From Azovibrio restrictus DSM 23866 (GTDB lineage Bacteria; Pseudomonadota; Gammaproteobacteria; Burkholderiales; Rhodocyclaceae): DNA of 64,000 bases. Below the pieces are notes generated by a model. The model made no database searches. It was given only the letters and a program-made list of their open reading frames with translations, and was not told the DNA's origin. Shown here piece by piece: positions 1 through 8,859 of this stretch (position 1 is the first letter of the stretch; the number at the start of each line of letters is the position of its first letter). The DNA is taken from positions 74,219 to 138,218 of the forward strand of contig NZ_AUCH01000016.1 in the NCBI RefSeq assembly GCF_000429665.1, in the 5' to 3' direction. The position numbers were made by a program, and so were the translations under genes.

Positions 1-205
1 GGATCTGTACCAGGCCTTCAGCGCCCTGGGGGCGACCCTGGTGGGCAGCTGGCCGGCCACGGAGTACAGCTTTGCCGCCTCCCGGGCGGTGCATGAGGGC
101 CATTTCCGGGGCCTGGCCCTGGATCAGCACAACCAGGGACTGCAGACCGAAGCCCGGATCGATGCCTGGCTGGCCGCCCTGGAGCCCCTGCTGCCGCAAG
201 GCTGA
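1..205 (+). CDS. fldA: Flavodoxin, long-chain type, C-terminal fragment
   Basis: Only the last 67 codons are present; the gene begins before the window and the reading frame starts at base 2. Flavodoxins are small FMN-binding electron carriers of the cytoplasm. The visible part carries the typical long-chain flavodoxin ending: a GATLVGSWP stretch, a GLALDQHNQ motif corresponding to GLA(L/I)DEDNQ near the FMN site, and a final amphipathic helix (ARIDAWLAALEPLL). The stop TGA is at 203-205. A small unknown gene begins 8 bases later and is probably co-transcribed. Identity is inferred from this C-terminal pattern alone because the FMN phosphate loop lies outside the window. Confidence 0.8.
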   Translation, partial: DLYQAFSALGATLVGSWPATEYSFAASRAVHEGHFRGLALDQHNQGLQTEARIDAWLAALEPLLPQG

Positions 206-212
206 GGCGGCC

Positions 213-542
213 GTGAGCATCAACCTTTGGGCCCTGCCCAAGATCAATCCCCTGAAACAGCTGTTGCTGGCCCTGCATGAGCGCCTGGGCCCCGGCGCCT
301 TCGCCCTGCTGGAGCAGAAGGATGGCCCCCGGGCCCTGACCCTGTGCCACCCGGAACAACCCGGGTTGCAGGCCTACATCCATGTCCATGGCCAGGAAGC
401 CCGGCATTTCGGCCTGCACCTGGAATATCCCGCCCAGGACGGCCTGCCCCCGGCGGTCGAAATCCACGAGGGCCTGAGCCGGCAGCAGATGCTGGAAGCC
501 CTGGAAATCCACTTCGCTCCCCTGCCGGAGACAGTGGCCTAG
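213..542 (+). CDS. Small conserved-looking protein of unknown function downstream of flavodoxin
   Basis: I do not recognise a family. A GTG start at 213, 8 bases after the flavodoxin stop, gives 109 residues beginning VSINLWALPKINPLKQ. An earlier ATG at 72 in the same frame would overlap the flavodoxin gene heavily and is less likely. The protein looks soluble, with no signal peptide or membrane segment. It is rich in His in the middle (YIHVHGQEARHFGLHLEYP) and looks like a small alpha/beta domain. Close spacing suggests translation together with flavodoxin and perhaps a role related to it, but that is inference. The frame keeps the strong third-position GC bias expected of a real gene. Confidence 0.6.
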   Translation: MSINLWALPKINPLKQLLLALHERLGPGAFALLEQKDGPRALTLCHPEQPGLQAYIHVHGQEARHFGLHLEYPAQDGLPPAVEIHEGLSRQQMLEALEIHFAPLPETVA

Positions 543-561
543 GCAGGCCGTGCAGCGCTTG

Positions 562-1503
562 TTAGGAAGCCCGGGCCCAGGCCCGGGCCAGTTGCAGGCG
601 TGCTTCGGCTGCCTGTTCGATCTGGGCGGCGCGGCCTTCCAGGAAGCCCAGGAAGGATTGGGCCAGGGGGGTGAGGCGTTTGCCGGCCGGGTAGACCACC
701 TGCCAGAAGGTGGGGATGGGCGTGTTGTCCACGGCCAGCACCGCCAGTTCGTCCGTTTGGGCGCCCAGGGCGTGGGCCGACAGGACCGAGATGCCCAGTC
801 CCCCCGCCACCGCCTGTTTCACCGCCTCGTTGCTGCCCAGTTCCAGGCGGGGCTGCAGGGCCAGACCCTGGGCCGCGAAAAAGGCCTCTGCCGCCTGGCG
901 GGTGCCGGAGCCGGCTTCCCGCAGCACGAATTCCTCCGCTGCCAGCTCGGCGGCCTGCACCCGGGGGCGCCGGGCCAGGGGGTGGTCGGCGGGGGCGATC
1001 ACCACCAGGGGATTGCGCAGGAAGCGGTGCTGGGCCAGGGCCTGGTCGGCGGGCGGCTTGCTCATGATGTAGAGGTCGTCCCGGTTGTCGGCCAGCCGTT
1101 CCACCACCGCCTGGCGGTTCAGTACCGCCAGGGACACCTGGATTGCCGGACGGGCCCGGCGGAAGTCCCCCAGTAGCCGCGGAATGAAGGTCTCCGCCGT
1201 GCTCACCACCGCCAGCCGCAGGCGTCCGCCCGTATCGCCGCGCAGTTCCGCCAGCAGTTCCTCCAGTTCATCCAGCTCCCGTTCCAGCCGGGCGGCCGAG
1301 CCTGCCAGGGCCTCTCCGGCCGGGGTCAGGTGTAGCTGCCGGCCTATCACTTCGTACAGGGGCAGTCCCACCTGGTCCGCCAGCTGGCGCAGCTGGGCCG
1401 ACAGGGTGGGCTGGGCCAGGTGCAGACGCTGGGCGGCCCGGGAGATGCCCCCTTCCCGGGCCACGGCAAGGAGCAGGCGGAGCTGGTGCAGGGTGATGCG
1501 CAT
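562..1503 (-). CDS. LysR-family transcriptional regulator, CbbR-like
   Basis: The 313-residue protein has the LysR architecture. An N-terminal winged helix-turn-helix (about residues 1-60, with GGISRAAQRLHLAQPTLSAQLRQL as recognition region) is followed by a linker helix and a two-lobed effector domain from about residue 90. The effector domain resembles CbbR/CysB-type regulators (RLAVVSTAETFIPRLLGDFRR). It is divergent from an SbtA-type bicarbonate transporter gene with about 115 bases between the two starts, the usual arrangement for a LysR regulator and its target. Inorganic-carbon or carbon-metabolite control of the transporter is therefore a reasonable inference. The ATG start at 1503 places the HTH at the very N terminus, as expected. 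Confidence 0.88.
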   Translation of the reverse strand: MRITLHQLRLLLAVAREGGISRAAQRLHLAQPTLSAQLRQLADQVGLPLYEVIGRQLHLTPAGEALAGSAARLERELDELEELLAELRGDTGGRLRLAVVSTAETFIPRLLGDFRRARPAIQVSLAVLNRQAVVERLADNRDDLYIMSKPPADQALAQHRFLRNPLVVIAPADHPLARRPRVQAAELAAEEFVLREAGSGTRQAAEAFFAAQGLALQPRLELGSNEAVKQAVAGGLGISVLSAHALGAQTDELAVLAVDNTPIPTFWQVVYPAGKRLTPLAQSFLGFLEGRAAQIEQAAEARLQLARAWARAS

Positions 1504-1549
1504 ATAGGTTTATGTCTATGGGTGTGTGAAAAATTTACTATTTTTATAG
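1504..1549. promoter_or_regulatory. Two short palindromes between the LysR gene and sbtA: candidate operator
   Basis: The AT-rich intergenic region holds ATAG-N8-CTAT (1504-1519) and CTATTTTTATAG (1538-1549), whose half sites share the ATAG/CTAT core and are centred about 32 bases apart. LysR regulators normally bind interrupted dyads of this kind between divergent genes. No promoter elements were assigned with confidence. That the divergent regulator binds here is inference. Confidence 0.4.
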
Positions 1550-1618
1550 ATGGTTTGGAAAGGGGAAAATGGCGCCCGTAGATCAAACCGTGGCCCCCGG
1601 GCCACCCTGGAGAGTTCC

Positions 1619-2542
1619 ATGCCCGATGCCGTCCCCTTCTTTTTCGCCCTGGGCGCCCTGGCCCATCTGTGCCGCAGCGGCCTGCGCCTGCCCGCGCCCC
1701 TGTACGAGACCCTGTCCATCTACCTGCTCCTGGCCATCGGCCTGAAAGGGGGCGTGGAGATCGCCGCTTCTTCCCATCCGGCCCTGTGGCGCGATGCCCT
1801 GGGGGCCATCCTGCTGGGGGCGCTGATCCCCCTGCTGGTGTTTCCCTTGTTCCGCTGGCGTTTTTCCCGGCCCGATGCGGCCTCCCTGGCGGCCCATTTC
1901 GGCTCGGTGAGCATCGTCACCTTCGCCGTGGCCAGCGCCGTCCTGCACCAGCGGGGCGTCGAGTTTGAAGGACACTTGGTGCTACTGGCGGCCCTGATGG
2001 AGGCCCCTGCCCTGATTGTCGCCACCCTGCTGGCTCGTCTGGGCGGCGCGGAAAAGCCGGACTGGGGCCGGCTGCTGCACGAGGTGCTGGCCAACAAGAG
2101 CGTGCTCCTGCTCCTGGGGGGCATTGCCATCGGCTGGGCTGCCGGGCCCCAGGGGGCGGCGCCCCTGGCGCCCCTGTTCGTGGATCTGTTCAAGGGGGCC
2201 CTTTGCCTGTTCCTGCTGGAAATGGGGCTGGTGGCCGCCAGCCAGCTGCCGGAACTGAAGAAGAGTGGCCGCTTCCTGCTGGGCTGCGGGCTGGTGCTGC
2301 CGCCCCTGCTGGCCCTGGCCGGTCTGGCCCTGGCTAGGTTCCTGGATCTCTCCCTGGGGGGCAGCGTGCTGCTCATGGTGCTGGCCTCCAGCGCCTCCTA
2401 CATTGCCGCGCCGACGGCCATGCGCCTGGCCGTGCCCGAGGCCAATCCGGCCCTGGGGGTCACGGCGGCCCTGGCCATCGTCTTCCCCTTCAACCTGCTT
2501 CTGGGGATTCCCCTCTACATCTGGTTGGCCGGGGCCCTGTGA
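1619..2542 (+). CDS. SbtA-type sodium-dependent bicarbonate transporter
   Basis: This hydrophobic protein of 307 residues belongs to the SbtA/DUF897 family, inner-membrane permeases that import bicarbonate with sodium in cyanobacteria. Family hallmarks are YETLSIYLLLAIGLKGG in the first repeat and SSASYIAAPTAMRLAVPEANP in the second, with about ten membrane segments in two inverted halves. The ATG at 1619 follows a GGAGAG ribosome site and starts directly at the first membrane segment; an upstream in-frame ATG at 1550 would add a charged extension reaching into the operator region and is rejected. The divergent LysR gene is the likely regulator. Substrate in non-cyanobacterial members is not established. 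Confidence 0.85.
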   Translation: MPDAVPFFFALGALAHLCRSGLRLPAPLYETLSIYLLLAIGLKGGVEIAASSHPALWRDALGAILLGALIPLLVFPLFRWRFSRPDAASLAAHFGSVSIVTFAVASAVLHQRGVEFEGHLVLLAALMEAPALIVATLLARLGGAEKPDWGRLLHEVLANKSVLLLLGGIAIGWAAGPQGAAPLAPLFVDLFKGALCLFLLEMGLVAASQLPELKKSGRFLLGCGLVLPPLLALAGLALARFLDLSLGGSVLLMVLASSASYIAAPTAMRLAVPEANPALGVTAALAIVFPFNLLLGIPLYIWLAGAL

Positions 2543-2653
2543 GGCGCCGCCGGGGGCTCCCGGCCTGCCAGTTGGCCGGGGGAGGCTTGTTCTCCGGGCG
2601 CCTGTGCGGCACTGTTACAATTTTGGCTGCACTACCTGGCGGGAGAGTCTGTC

Positions 2654-3526
2654 TTGAAAATCGGTTTTATCGGTCTGGGCATCATGGGCCGGCCCATGGC
2701 CCTCAATCTGCTCAAGGGGGGCCACGCGCTCACGGTCTGGACCCGGCGGCCTGAATCTGCCCTGCCCCTGACCGAGGCGGGAGCCCAGGTGGCGGCTAGT
2801 CCGGCGGATCTAGCGGCCCGGGTGGAGCTGGTGATTTCCATGGTGGCCGATGCCCCCGATGTGCGCCAGATCATGCTCGGCGACCAGGGGGTGGCCCAGG
2901 GCGCAGCCTCCGGCCTGGTGGCCGTGGACATGAGCACCATTGCCCCGGCGGCGGCCCGGCGCCTGGGGCTAGAGCTGGCGGCCCGGGGTGTGGATTTCCT
3001 CGATGCGCCGGTATCCGGCGGTGAGGCTGGCGCCGTGGCCGGCACCCTGTCCATCATGGTGGGTGGCAGTGAAGCCGGCTTTGCCCGGGCCCTGCCGGCC
3101 CTGCTCTATCTGGGCCGCAACGTGGTGCATGTGGGCGAGAGCGGCGCGGGTCAGGTGGCCAAGGCCGCCAACCAGGTGGTCACCGGCATGGGGGTGCTGG
3201 CGGTGGCCGAGGCCTTCAACTTTGCCCGCTGTGCCGGGGTCGATCCGGCCAGGGTGCGGGAGGCCCTGCTCGGCGGCTTTGCCTATTCGAAGATTCTCGA
3301 AAATCACGGGCAGCGCATGTTGGACCGGGATTTCCAGCCGGGCTTCAAGGCCTGGATGCATCAGAAGGACATGAACATCGTCATGGAAACGGCTTTCAGC
3401 CTGGGGCTGGCCCTGCCCGGGGCGGCGGCCACGGCGCAGATGTTCAATGCCATGAGCGGCAGTGGCCTGGGGGAGGAGGATTCGGTGGCCGTGATCAAGC
3501 TCCTGGAACAGCTGTCCGGTTCCTGA
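2654..3526 (+). CDS. Beta-hydroxyacid dehydrogenase (GarR / 3-hydroxyisobutyrate dehydrogenase family), copy 1
   Basis: A 290-residue NAD(P)-dependent oxidoreductase, expected to interconvert a beta-hydroxyacid and its semialdehyde (tartronate semialdehyde, 3-hydroxyisobutyrate or succinic semialdehyde are family substrates). The Rossmann nucleotide loop GFIGLGIMGRPM is at residues 4-15. The substrate-binding signature DAPVSGG is near residue 117, and the catalytic Lys lies in GAGQVAKAANQ. The start is TTG at 2654, after GGGAGAG, because the Rossmann loop begins at once. The next gene starts one base after the stop. A paralogue of the same length lies at 6935, so the pair brackets a diguanylate cyclase. 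The exact substrate cannot be read from sequence. Confidence 0.85.
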   Translation: MKIGFIGLGIMGRPMALNLLKGGHALTVWTRRPESALPLTEAGAQVAASPADLAARVELVISMVADAPDVRQIMLGDQGVAQGAASGLVAVDMSTIAPAAARRLGLELAARGVDFLDAPVSGGEAGAVAGTLSIMVGGSEAGFARALPALLYLGRNVVHVGESGAGQVAKAANQVVTGMGVLAVAEAFNFARCAGVDPARVREALLGGFAYSKILENHGQRMLDRDFQPGFKAWMHQKDMNIVMETAFSLGLALPGAAATAQMFNAMSGSGLGEEDSVAVIKLLEQLSGS

Positions 3527-3527
3527 G

Positions 3528-6500
3528 ATGAGCGGCAGCAGACCCTGGCTGAACCGGCTGCGCCAACTGGCGGGCCTGATGGCGGCCCTGGCCCTGGTGG
3601 CGATCTGGCTCCTGGTGGCCTTCGAGCAGCAGCAGATCCGGGCAACCCGGGAAGCAGCCCTGGGCCAGCGGGCCGAGAGCATGGCCCGGATTTATGGGGA
3701 GGTGGTGCGGGGCCAGTTGCGGGAACTGGACACCGCCATGCTGCTCCTGCGGGAGCAGGTGGCCGGGGACGATATGGCGGATTTTGCCCGCACGGTGGCC
3801 CTGTTGCGCCGGGGGCCCCTGGCCGAACTGGCGGTGCAGATCGCCGTCATCGGGCCTGACGGAATGCTGCGTTACTCCAACCTGGGGCAACCGGCCCAGC
3901 CGGTGAATCTGGCGGACCGCCCCCACTTCCGGGCGCACCTGGGGCAGGGGGAAGACCGGCTCTACATCGGGGCGCCGCTCCTGGGGCGGGTGTCCCAGCA
4001 GTGGACAGTGCAGGTGTCGCGCCGCATCCAGGATGCCCGGGGCCGGTTTGCCGGGGTGCTGGTGCTGTCGGTGCCGCCCCGGGTGCTGGCCCAGGTCGGG
4101 AAGGAGCTGGAGCTGGGGCCCGACCACGTGCTCACCCTGTTGAAGCCGGATCTGACCGTGGTCAGCCGCTATCCCCAGGTGGATGCCTACCTGGGCACCC
4201 GTCTGCCGGAGACCGTGCGGCCCTATGTGGCGCCGCCGTTCCGGGCCCACCTGCGCCCCAGCACCCTGGACCACAAGGAGCGCATGATTGCCTACGTACC
4301 TCTGCCGGAGCTGGAGTTGCTGGCCGGGGTTTCCCTGTCCCTGGAAGGCAGCCGTGCGGCCATTGCCGCCGAAAGCCGCTACTGGTGGTACCTGGGGGGC
4401 TCCCTGAGCCTGCTGGTGCTGGTGTCGCTCACCGGTTTCCTGCGCTACGTGGGCCAGAAGGAACGCTCCGAGCGCCAGTTGCGCCAGGAACGGGAACGCC
4501 TGGAAACCACCCTGGCCCTGGCCAGGTTCGGCAGCTGGGAATATGACCTGACGAATGGCAGCAGCCAGTGGTCGGCCTCGGCCTACGAGGTGTTCGGTTT
4601 TCCCGCCGCGGCGCCGCCCCCGGATCTGGAGGGTTTCCTCGCCTGCGTCCATCCCGATGACCGGGCCCGGGTGCGGCATGGCCTGGCCCGCTGCCAGGAT
4701 GAGGGAGAGCCCTTCGAAGTGGAGTTCCGCATCCTTGCCCCGGCCAGCCAGGGGGAGAAGATCCTGTTCGTGCGGGGCTACCGGGCCCAGGAAAGTGAAG
4801 GTCCGCCCCTGCGCCTGACGGGGGTGGTGGTGGACGTGAGCGACTCCCGCCGTCTGGCGGAATCCCTGCGTCAGGCGGAAAAGCGCTGGCAATGGGCGGT
4901 CACTGCCTCCCGGGACGGGGTCTGGGATGTGCATGCCCGGGCCCACACGGCCTGGTATTCGCCGCGCTGGAGGGCCATGCTCGGCTATGGCCCCGAGGAA
5001 CTGCCGGATACCTGGGGGGCCTGGCTGCAGCTCCTGCATCCCGATGACCGGGGCCGGGTGGAAGCCAGCCAGAAGGCCTTCCTGGCCGGGGAGCTGCCCT
5101 ATTTCGAGGCGGAGTTCCGCCTGCGCACCCGGGACGGGGGCTGGCGCTGGATACTTTCCCGGGGGCAGGCGGTGGAGTGGGACGAGCAGGGGCTGCCCTG
5201 CCGCTTCATGGGCACCCACACGGACATCAGCGAACGCAAGGCCACGGAACTGGCCCTGGCGCGGGAGCGCCAGCGCCTGGCCGAGGCCCAGGCCGTGGCG
5301 CAGATGGGCAGCTGGGAATGGAATGTGGTGAGCGGCGAGCTCTGGTGGTCCAGCGAAACCTACCGCATCTTCGGCCTGCGCCAGGGGGAGCTGGAGCCCA
5401 GCTACGAAACCTTCCTCGGGCGCATCCACCCGGAGGACCGGGAGCGGGTCCAGGCGGCCCTGAGCAGCAGCCTGGAGCAGCGCACCCCCTACCTGGTGGA
5501 GCACCGGGTGCTGCGGCCCGACGGCAGCGAGCGCATCGTCCAGGAACGGGGGGTGCTCCAGTGGGACGAGGCTGGCAAGCCCCAGAGCATGCTGGGCACG
5601 ACCCAGGACATCACCGCCCGCAAGCGGGGCGAGGAGGCCATGGCGGAAAGCGAGGCCCGCTACCGTTCCCTGGTGACGGCCATGGCCGAGGGGGTGGTGG
5701 TCCAGGACGCCCGGGGCCGCATCACCTTCTGCAACGACGCCGCCTGCGACCAGCTGGGGCTGAGCCGGGAGCAGATGCTGGGGCTGGAATCCGTGGATCC
5801 CCGCTGGCAGACCGTCAGGGAAAACGGGGAGCCCCTGCCGGGCAACGAACATCCGGCCATGCTGGCCCTGCACAGCGGCCAGGCCGTGGACCGCATGGTG
5901 ATGGGGGTGCGCCGGGCCGACGGGGAGCGGGTCTGGCTCACCGTCAATGCCCGGCCCCTGCTGGTGGAGGGGGAACGGGTTCCGCACGGGGTGGTGACCA
6001 CCTTTGCCGACATCACCGGCGCCAAGGTGGCCCAGCTCAACAGCCAGCTGGCCGAAGCCGTGGTCAATTGCACCACCCAGCCCATCGTGGTGACGGACGG
6101 GGAGGGCTTCATCATCCAGGCCAACCCGGCTTTCTGCATCCTGTGCGGTTACGAGATGCAGGAAATCGTCGGGCGTCCGGTGGGCGGAGTCATGAATTCC
6201 GGCCACCAGAAGCCGGATTTCTATGCCGGCCTGTGGCAACGGCTGCGCCAGGAAGGCAACTGGGAAGGGGAGGTATGGAACCGGCGCCGCACCGGCGAAG
6301 TGGTGCCCCAGTGGCTCTCCATCACCGCCATCCGCAGCCAGGGGGGCCAGGTGGAGCGTTACGTGGGCATCTACATGGACATCACCGAGCACAAGCGGCG
6401 GGAAGAAAGCATGTGGCGGGCGGCCAACTACGACCCCTTGACCGGCCTGCCCAACCGCCTGCTGTTCCAGGACCGGCTCCAGTCCGGGCTAGCCCGGGCC

Positions 6501-6938
6501 CGGCGCCTGGGGACCCGGCTCGGCGTGCTGTTCCTGGACCTGGACCATTTCAAGGCGATCAACGACAGCCATGGACATAGGGCCGGGGACCTGGTGCTCC
6601 AGGGGGTGGCCCGGCGCATGGCCGCCTGCGTGCGCGAGGACGACACCCTGGCCCGGATCGCCGGGGATGAATTCATGGGCCTGCTGCAGAACCTCCAGTC
6701 CCCGGAGCAGGTGGAGGCCATTGCCGCGAAGCTGCTGGAAGCGGCGGAAGGTCCGGTGGACCTGGGCGGCGGGGAAATGGTCCGGGTCTCCTGCAGCATC
6801 GGCTACGCGGTCTTCCCCGATGACGACCCGGACGGAGGGGCGCTGGTGGAGCTGGCGGATCAGGCCATGTATCGTGTCAAGGAAGGCGGGCGCCGTGGCG
6901 TGGCCCGGCATCGCAACAGTGGAGAGGAACAGCAATGA
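3528..6938 (+). CDS. Membrane diguanylate cyclase with periplasmic Cache sensor and five PAS domains
   Basis: The 1136-residue protein predicts synthesis of c-di-GMP from GTP. An N-terminal membrane helix (about residues 14-34) is followed by a periplasmic PDC/Cache-like sensor (about 40-280) and a second membrane helix (about 288-306). Roughly five consecutive PAS/PAC modules follow up to about residue 955, several with the FGSWEYDL/MGSWEWNV-type PAS start. A GGDEF domain ends the protein. Its active site reads AGDEF, a functional variant in many cyclases, and the RxxD inhibitory I-site is present (REDD just upstream). There is no EAL domain. It starts one base after the first dehydrogenase gene and its stop overlaps the start of the second by four bases, so translation of the three is probably coupled. 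Confidence 0.9.
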   Translation: MSGSRPWLNRLRQLAGLMAALALVAIWLLVAFEQQQIRATREAALGQRAESMARIYGEVVRGQLRELDTAMLLLREQVAGDDMADFARTVALLRRGPLAELAVQIAVIGPDGMLRYSNLGQPAQPVNLADRPHFRAHLGQGEDRLYIGAPLLGRVSQQWTVQVSRRIQDARGRFAGVLVLSVPPRVLAQVGKELELGPDHVLTLLKPDLTVVSRYPQVDAYLGTRLPETVRPYVAPPFRAHLRPSTLDHKERMIAYVPLPELELLAGVSLSLEGSRAAIAAESRYWWYLGGSLSLLVLVSLTGFLRYVGQKERSERQLRQERERLETTLALARFGSWEYDLTNGSSQWSASAYEVFGFPAAAPPPDLEGFLACVHPDDRARVRHGLARCQDEGEPFEVEFRILAPASQGEKILFVRGYRAQESEGPPLRLTGVVVDVSDSRRLAESLRQAEKRWQWAVTASRDGVWDVHARAHTAWYSPRWRAMLGYGPEELPDTWGAWLQLLHPDDRGRVEASQKAFLAGELPYFEAEFRLRTRDGGWRWILSRGQAVEWDEQGLPCRFMGTHTDISERKATELALARERQRLAEAQAVAQMGSWEWNVVSGELWWSSETYRIFGLRQGELEPSYETFLGRIHPEDRERVQAALSSSLEQRTPYLVEHRVLRPDGSERIVQERGVLQWDEAGKPQSMLGTTQDITARKRGEEAMAESEARYRSLVTAMAEGVVVQDARGRITFCNDAACDQLGLSREQMLGLESVDPRWQTVRENGEPLPGNEHPAMLALHSGQAVDRMVMGVRRADGERVWLTVNARPLLVEGERVPHGVVTTFADITGAKVAQLNSQLAEAVVNCTTQPIVVTDGEGFIIQANPAFCILCGYEMQEIVGRPVGGVMNSGHQKPDFYAGLWQRLRQEGNWEGEVWNRRRTGEVVPQWLSITAIRSQGGQVERYVGIYMDITEHKRREESMWRAANYDPLTGLPNRLLFQDRLQSGLARARRLGTRLGVLFLDLDHFKAINDSHGHRAGDLVLQGVARRMAACVREDDTLARIAGDEFMGLLQNLQSPEQVEAIAAKLLEAAEGPVDLGGGEMVRVSCSIGYAVFPDDDPDGGALVELADQAMYRVKEGGRRGVARHRNSGEEQQ

Positions 6939-7807
6939 AGGTGGGATTCATCGGTCTGGGGGTGATGGGCTTGCCCATGGCCCGGCATCTGGTGGCGGCG
7001 GGGCACGAACTGCAGGTCTGGGCCCGGCGCCGGGAATCCCTGGCGCCCCTGGCCGACCTGCCCCTGCAGGTGGCGGAAACGCCCCGGGCCCTGGCGGCCT
7101 CGGTGGAGGTGGTGTTCACCATGGTCACCGCCGATGCCGACGTGGCGGAACTGGTGCGCGGCGCCGAGGGCCTGCTGGCCGGCATCCGCCCCGGCGGCGT
7201 GCACGTGGACATGAGCACCATCAGCCCCGGCTCGGCCCGGCTGCTGGCCGCCTCCTACCGGGAGCAGGGGGCTGACTTTCTCGATGCCCCGGTTTCCGGC
7301 GGCGCCCAGGGGGCCGAGGCGGCCACCCTGGCGATCATGGTCGGCGGCGCCGCATCCACCCTGGAGCGGGTGCGGCCCCTGCTCGGCTGTCTGGGCCAGC
7401 GCATCGTCCATGTGGGCGAGAGCGGCGCCGGCCAGGTGGCCAAGGCCTGCAACCAGATGATCATGGTGTCGGCCATCGAGGCGGTGGCCGAGGCCCTGCA
7501 TCTGGCCGCTGCCGCCGGCGCCGATCCGGCCCGGGTCAGCCAGGCCCTGGCCGGAGGGTCGGCGGGCAGCCGGGTGCTGGACGTCATGGGGGCCCGCATG
7601 GTGCAGCGGGAGTTCGCCGCCGGTATCGAAGCCCGGCTGCACCACAAGGACTTCGGCATCCTGCTGCGGGAAGCCTTTCAACTGGGGGTGCCCCTGCCCC
7701 TGGCCGCCCAGGTGGGACAGCAGCTGAACGCCCTGATGGGGCAGGGCTGGGGCCGGGAAGATACGGCTTCCCTGCTGCGGGTGCTGGAACTGGGCAGCGC
7801 CGGATGA
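6935..7807 (+). CDS. Beta-hydroxyacid dehydrogenase (GarR / 3-hydroxyisobutyrate dehydrogenase family), copy 2
   Basis: A second 290-residue member of the same family as the gene at 2654, with Rossmann loop GFIGLGVMGLPM, substrate motif DAPVSGG and catalytic-Lys region GAGQVAKACNQ all intact. It is clearly diverged from copy 1 elsewhere, so it is a paralogue and not a recent duplicate. The ATG overlaps the cyclase stop (ATGA), and its own stop overlaps the start of the histidine kinase by four bases. The packing suggests one operon from 2654 to 9509. Whether the two enzymes use different substrates or form mixed oligomers is unknown. Confidence 0.85.
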   Translation: MKVGFIGLGVMGLPMARHLVAAGHELQVWARRRESLAPLADLPLQVAETPRALAASVEVVFTMVTADADVAELVRGAEGLLAGIRPGGVHVDMSTISPGSARLLAASYREQGADFLDAPVSGGAQGAEAATLAIMVGGAASTLERVRPLLGCLGQRIVHVGESGAGQVAKACNQMIMVSAIEAVAEALHLAAAAGADPARVSQALAGGSAGSRVLDVMGARMVQREFAAGIEARLHHKDFGILLREAFQLGVPLPLAAQVGQQLNALMGQGWGREDTASLLRVLELGSAG

Positions 7808-8859
7808 AGACCGGCACCGGCCTGTCGCCGCAACTGCGGGCGCTGCTCCAGGGCTATGCCGGTCCGGCCTACGTGCTGGACCAGGAGGGGCGCTGCCTGC
7901 TGGCCAACGGCCGGATGCTGGAGATTTATGGGCTCCAGGCCGGGGACATGGAAGGCCGGCGGCGGGAGGAGTTCATGCCGGCGGATCAGGCCCGCGCCCA
8001 CCGGGATAACGAGCTGCGGGTGACCCAGGCGGCCCGGCCCGTGGACCTGGAGGAAACCCTGGGGGCCCGCTCCGGGCAGCGCCGCCTGTTCCGCTCCCGC
8101 AAGATTCCCCTGCGCGACCCGGAGGAGCGGATTTTTGCCGTGGCCACCCTCTGTACCGACCTCAGCGGCGAACACCAGGCCCTGGAAGCCGTGCGCCGGC
8201 TCAGCCAGGAGCTGCTGCAGGTCCAGGAAACCGAGCGGGCTGCCCTGTCCCGGGAGCTCCATGACGAGCTGGGGCAGGGGCTCACCGCCCTCAAGTTCAA
8301 GCTGGCCAGCCTGCGGCGGCAGGCCCAAGGGCCGGGCGAGCCCGCCCTGGGCCAGGCCATGGACATGGTGGATGCCCTGGTGGACCAGGTACGCGGCCTG
8401 GCCCGGCGCCTGCACCCAGCCGTGCTGGACGATCTGGGACTGGCAGCGGCGGTGCGCTGGCTGCTGGGGAGCTACCAGGGGGAGGCAGGGCAGGGCGGGC
8501 TGCAGGTGAGCCTGACCGAGAACCTGGGGGATGAGCGCCTGAGCCCGGAGCTGGAGCTGGCCTGCTTCCGGGTGGTCCAGGAGAGTCTGTGCAACATCCG
8601 CCGCCATGCGGGGGCCAGCCATGGGGTGGTGCTGCTGTTTCGCAGCGCCGACCGCCTGCACGTGGTGATCGAGGATGATGGCCGAGGTTTCGACCTGGCT
8701 GATTTCCGGCGCGATGGGCCGGGATTCCCGGGCGGGCTGGGCTTGCGCGGCATCCGGGAGCGGGTGGCGGCCCTGGGGGGCGAGCTGGGCCTGCGCAGCG
8801 ATCCGGGCCTGGGGACCCAGGTGCGGGTGGTGTTTCCGGTCGGAGCGACGCTGACATGA
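7804..8859 (+). CDS. Cytoplasmic PAS histidine kinase, NarX/DegS (HisKA_3) type
   Basis: This 351-residue sensor kinase has no membrane segment. A PAS domain spans about residues 10-125 (GPAYVLDQEGRCLLANGRMLEIYG). A HisKA_3 dimerisation domain follows with the phospho-acceptor His153 in SRELHDELGQGLTALK. The C-terminal HATPase domain has N box VVQESLCNIRRHA, G1 box DDGRGFD and G2 box GLGLRGIRER. Such kinases phosphorylate NarL-family regulators, and exactly such a regulator follows with a four-base ATGA overlap. It probably senses a cytosolic signal or redox state through PAS; no haem or flavin ligand can be assigned. Confidence 0.9.
   Translation: MKTGTGLSPQLRALLQGYAGPAYVLDQEGRCLLANGRMLEIYGLQAGDMEGRRREEFMPADQARAHRDNELRVTQAARPVDLEETLGARSGQRRLFRSRKIPLRDPEERIFAVATLCTDLSGEHQALEAVRRLSQELLQVQETERAALSRELHDELGQGLTALKFKLASLRRQAQGPGEPALGQAMDMVDALVDQVRGLARRLHPAVLDDLGLAAAVRWLLGSYQGEAGQGGLQVSLTENLGDERLSPELELACFRVVQESLCNIRRHAGASHGVVLLFRSADRLHVVIEDDGRGFDLADFRRDGPGFPGGLGLRGIRERVAALGGELGLRSDPGLGTQVRVVFPVGATLT

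Noticed and set aside
4500..6050. Possible DNA repeat array in the diguanylate cyclase gene
   Set aside because: Similarity between segments reflects consecutive PAS/PAC domains with the same motifs, not recent DNA duplication.
3495..6392. 965-residue minus-strand frame opposite the diguanylate cyclase
   Set aside because: The plus strand encodes clear PAS and GGDEF motifs; the antisense frame has none and is His/Gly/Pro-rich.
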